Positions 10,667 through 11,756 of a stretch of DNA of 11,756 nt are shown here, piece after piece. The notes under the pieces are model-generated. The model was not told the origin of the DNA, searched no databases, and was given only the letters and a program-made list of their open reading frames with translations. The DNA is from Pseudomonadota bacterium (lineage in GTDB: Bacteria > Pseudomonadota > Alphaproteobacteria > Rhizobiales > Rhizobiaceae), in NCBI GenBank assembly GCA_023399635.1, contig JAEWOP010000129.1, positions 1 through 11,756 of the forward strand, written 5' to 3'. The position numbers were made by a program, and so were the translations under genes. How positions within the stretch are numbered: the stretch's first letter is position 1; every line of letters starts with the position of its first letter.

Positions 10667-11756
10667 TCAGGCGCTCAGGGCTGCAGCAACCGCATCTACG
10701 GCTGCCTGCGCGTTTGTTCCGTCCGGACCGCCGGCCTGAGCCATATCGGGACGACCACCCCCGCCCTTGCCGCCCAGTGCGGCAGACGCTACGCGGACGA
10801 GATCCACCGCGCTGAAACGACCGGTCAGGTCTTCGGTGACGGCAACCACGGCACTGGCCTTCCCGTCCGCGGAAACACCGACAAGGGTCACAACACCAGA
10901 ACCGACACCTGACTTGCCTTCATCGGCCAGTCCCTTCAGGTCCTTGGCATCGATCCCGTTGAGCACCTTGCCGAGATACTTGATACCAGCGACGTCGCGG
11001 TATTCATCGGCGCTGCCGCTCTGGCTGCCACCCATGGCAAGACGACGCTTGGTTTCCGCAAGCTCCCGCTCGAGCCGGCGGCGCTCTTCCATTAAGGATT
11101 CGACGCGCGAAACAACGTCAGCCGGTTGCACCTTAAGCGTCGATGCAAGTGTCTTGACACGGTCGTCTTGCTCGGCAAGGTAGGCAAGCGCTGCGGCGCC
11201 AGTGACGGCTTCGATACGACGAACGCCGGCGCCGACGGCAGATTCACCGAGAACCCGCACCAGACCGATATCACCGGTCGCGTTCACATGCGTACCGCCG
11301 CAAAGTTCTATGGAATACGGCTTGCCTGCCTTCTCGCCGACAACCGCCGTTCCCATCGATACGACGCGAACCTCGTCACCATACTTCTCGCCGAAGAGCG
11401 CCATTGCCCCTTCCGCGATCGCGTCGTCGACGCTCATCAGTCGCGTCGTCACCGGTGCGTTCTGCAAGACGATCGCGTTGGCCATTTCCTCAACGCTGCG
11501 AAGTTCTTCGCTCGACATCGGCTTTGGATGCGAGATGTCGAAACGCAGTCGTTCCGGCGCCACCAGGGAGCCTTTCTGAGCCACGTGGGTCCCCAGAGTT
11601 TCTCGCAGCGCCTCGTGCAGCAGGTGGGTAGCGGAATGGTTGGACCGCAGCTGTGACCGACGGCCATGATCAACCGCGAGCGCCACCGGCTCCCCCGTCT
11701 TCAAGGAACCCGAGATGACCTTCGCGACATGAACGAAGACCCCTTCCCCCTTCTTC
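10667..11756 (-). CDS. alaS: Alanyl-tRNA synthetase, C-terminal part (cut by window edge)
   Basis: Only the last roughly 362 residues are present; the frame stays open through 11756, and the catalytic and tRNA-recognition domains lie outside. What remains is the end of the inserted beta-barrel (VAKVISGSLKTGEPVALAVD), the editing domain with SNHSATHLLHEALRETLG (two His of the zinc site, HxxxH) and ELCGGTHVNATGD (Cys and His of the same site), then AGVRRIEAVTG. A helical stretch rich in Arg and Glu leads to the C-Ala domain, with GGKGGGGRPDMAQAGGPDGT near the end. The editing domain deacylates Ser- and Gly-tRNA(Ala). The family length is about 880 residues, so about 40 percent is seen. An internal TTG at 11704 is not a start. 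It heads a likely alaS-ttcA-phosphatase transcription unit. Confidence 0.97.
   Translation of the reverse strand, partial: KKGEGVFVHVAKVISGSLKTGEPVALAVDHGRRSQLRSNHSATHLLHEALRETLGTHVAQKGSLVAPERLRFDISHPKPMSSEELRSVEEMANAIVLQNAPVTTRLMSVDDAIAEGAMALFGEKYGDEVRVVSMGTAVVGEKAGKPYSIELCGGTHVNATGDIGLVRVLGESAVGAGVRRIEAVTGAAALAYLAEQDDRVKTLASTLKVQPADVVSRVESLMEERRRLERELAETKRRLAMGGSQSGSADEYRDVAGIKYLGKVLNGIDAKDLKGLADEGKSGVGSGVVTLVGVSADGKASAVVAVTEDLTGRFSAVDLVRVASAALGGKGGGGRPDMAQAGGPDGTNAQAAVDAVAAALSA

Noticed and set aside
10233..10739. 168-codon open frame on the + strand
   Set aside because: Antisense to ttcA and the alaS end, both of which have clear motifs in the other direction.
11126..11656. 176-codon open frame on the + strand
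   Set aside because: Antisense to the alaS editing domain; no family match.

Overview
This window looks like chromosomal DNA of a Rhizobiales alphaproteobacterium, most likely Rhizobiaceae (Rhizobium/Ensifer/Agrobacterium type). The grounds are the G+C-rich coding style, the small-subunit purine set purC-purS-purQ-purL followed by bolA and a CGFS glutaredoxin, the ATP synthase zeta inhibitor (DUF1476, an alphaproteobacterial protein), and the rhizobial style of the alaS, ttcA and phosphatase proteins. It carries mostly housekeeping genes. I see no mobile element, CRISPR array, RNA gene, prophage or toxin module, and no convincing undescribed system.

Layout: (1) 129-683, a small RBBP9/YdeN-type serine hydrolase on +, facing the zeta subunit gene (754-1062, -) across a hairpin terminator. 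(2) 1063-1393, a 331-base divergent intergenic region. (3) 1394-3201, purC, purS and purQ on +. (4) 3253-4410, two envelope genes on +: a small lipoprotein and a PagL-like lipid A deacylase homologue. They separate purQ from purL. (5) 4519-7565, purL, bolA and grxD on +, closed by a strong terminator. (6) 7644-8891, a Bcr/CflA-type drug efflux transporter on +. (7) On the - strand, read right to left: alaS (3' part only, cut by the window edge), ttcA and an inositol-monophosphatase-like gene. They probably form one transcription unit, which converges on the transporter gene at a 13-bp hairpin.

How the genes fit together: PurS, PurQ and PurL are the three parts of the formylglycinamidine ribonucleotide (FGAM) synthase of bacteria that use the short PurL. 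PurC works a few steps later in the same pathway. BolA and the monothiol glutaredoxin form a known Fe-S partner pair. TtcA, further right, is itself an Fe-S enzyme that thiolates tRNA. The zeta protein limits ATP hydrolysis by F1Fo-ATP synthase and sits divergently beside the purine genes.

The points most worth a second look are the PagL-like gene (its leucine codon use differs from its neighbours, its active-site region is divergent, and it splits the pur cluster), the phosphatase with an unusual substrate-pocket motif, the terminator that contains a stop codon, and possible leaderless expression of the first gene.
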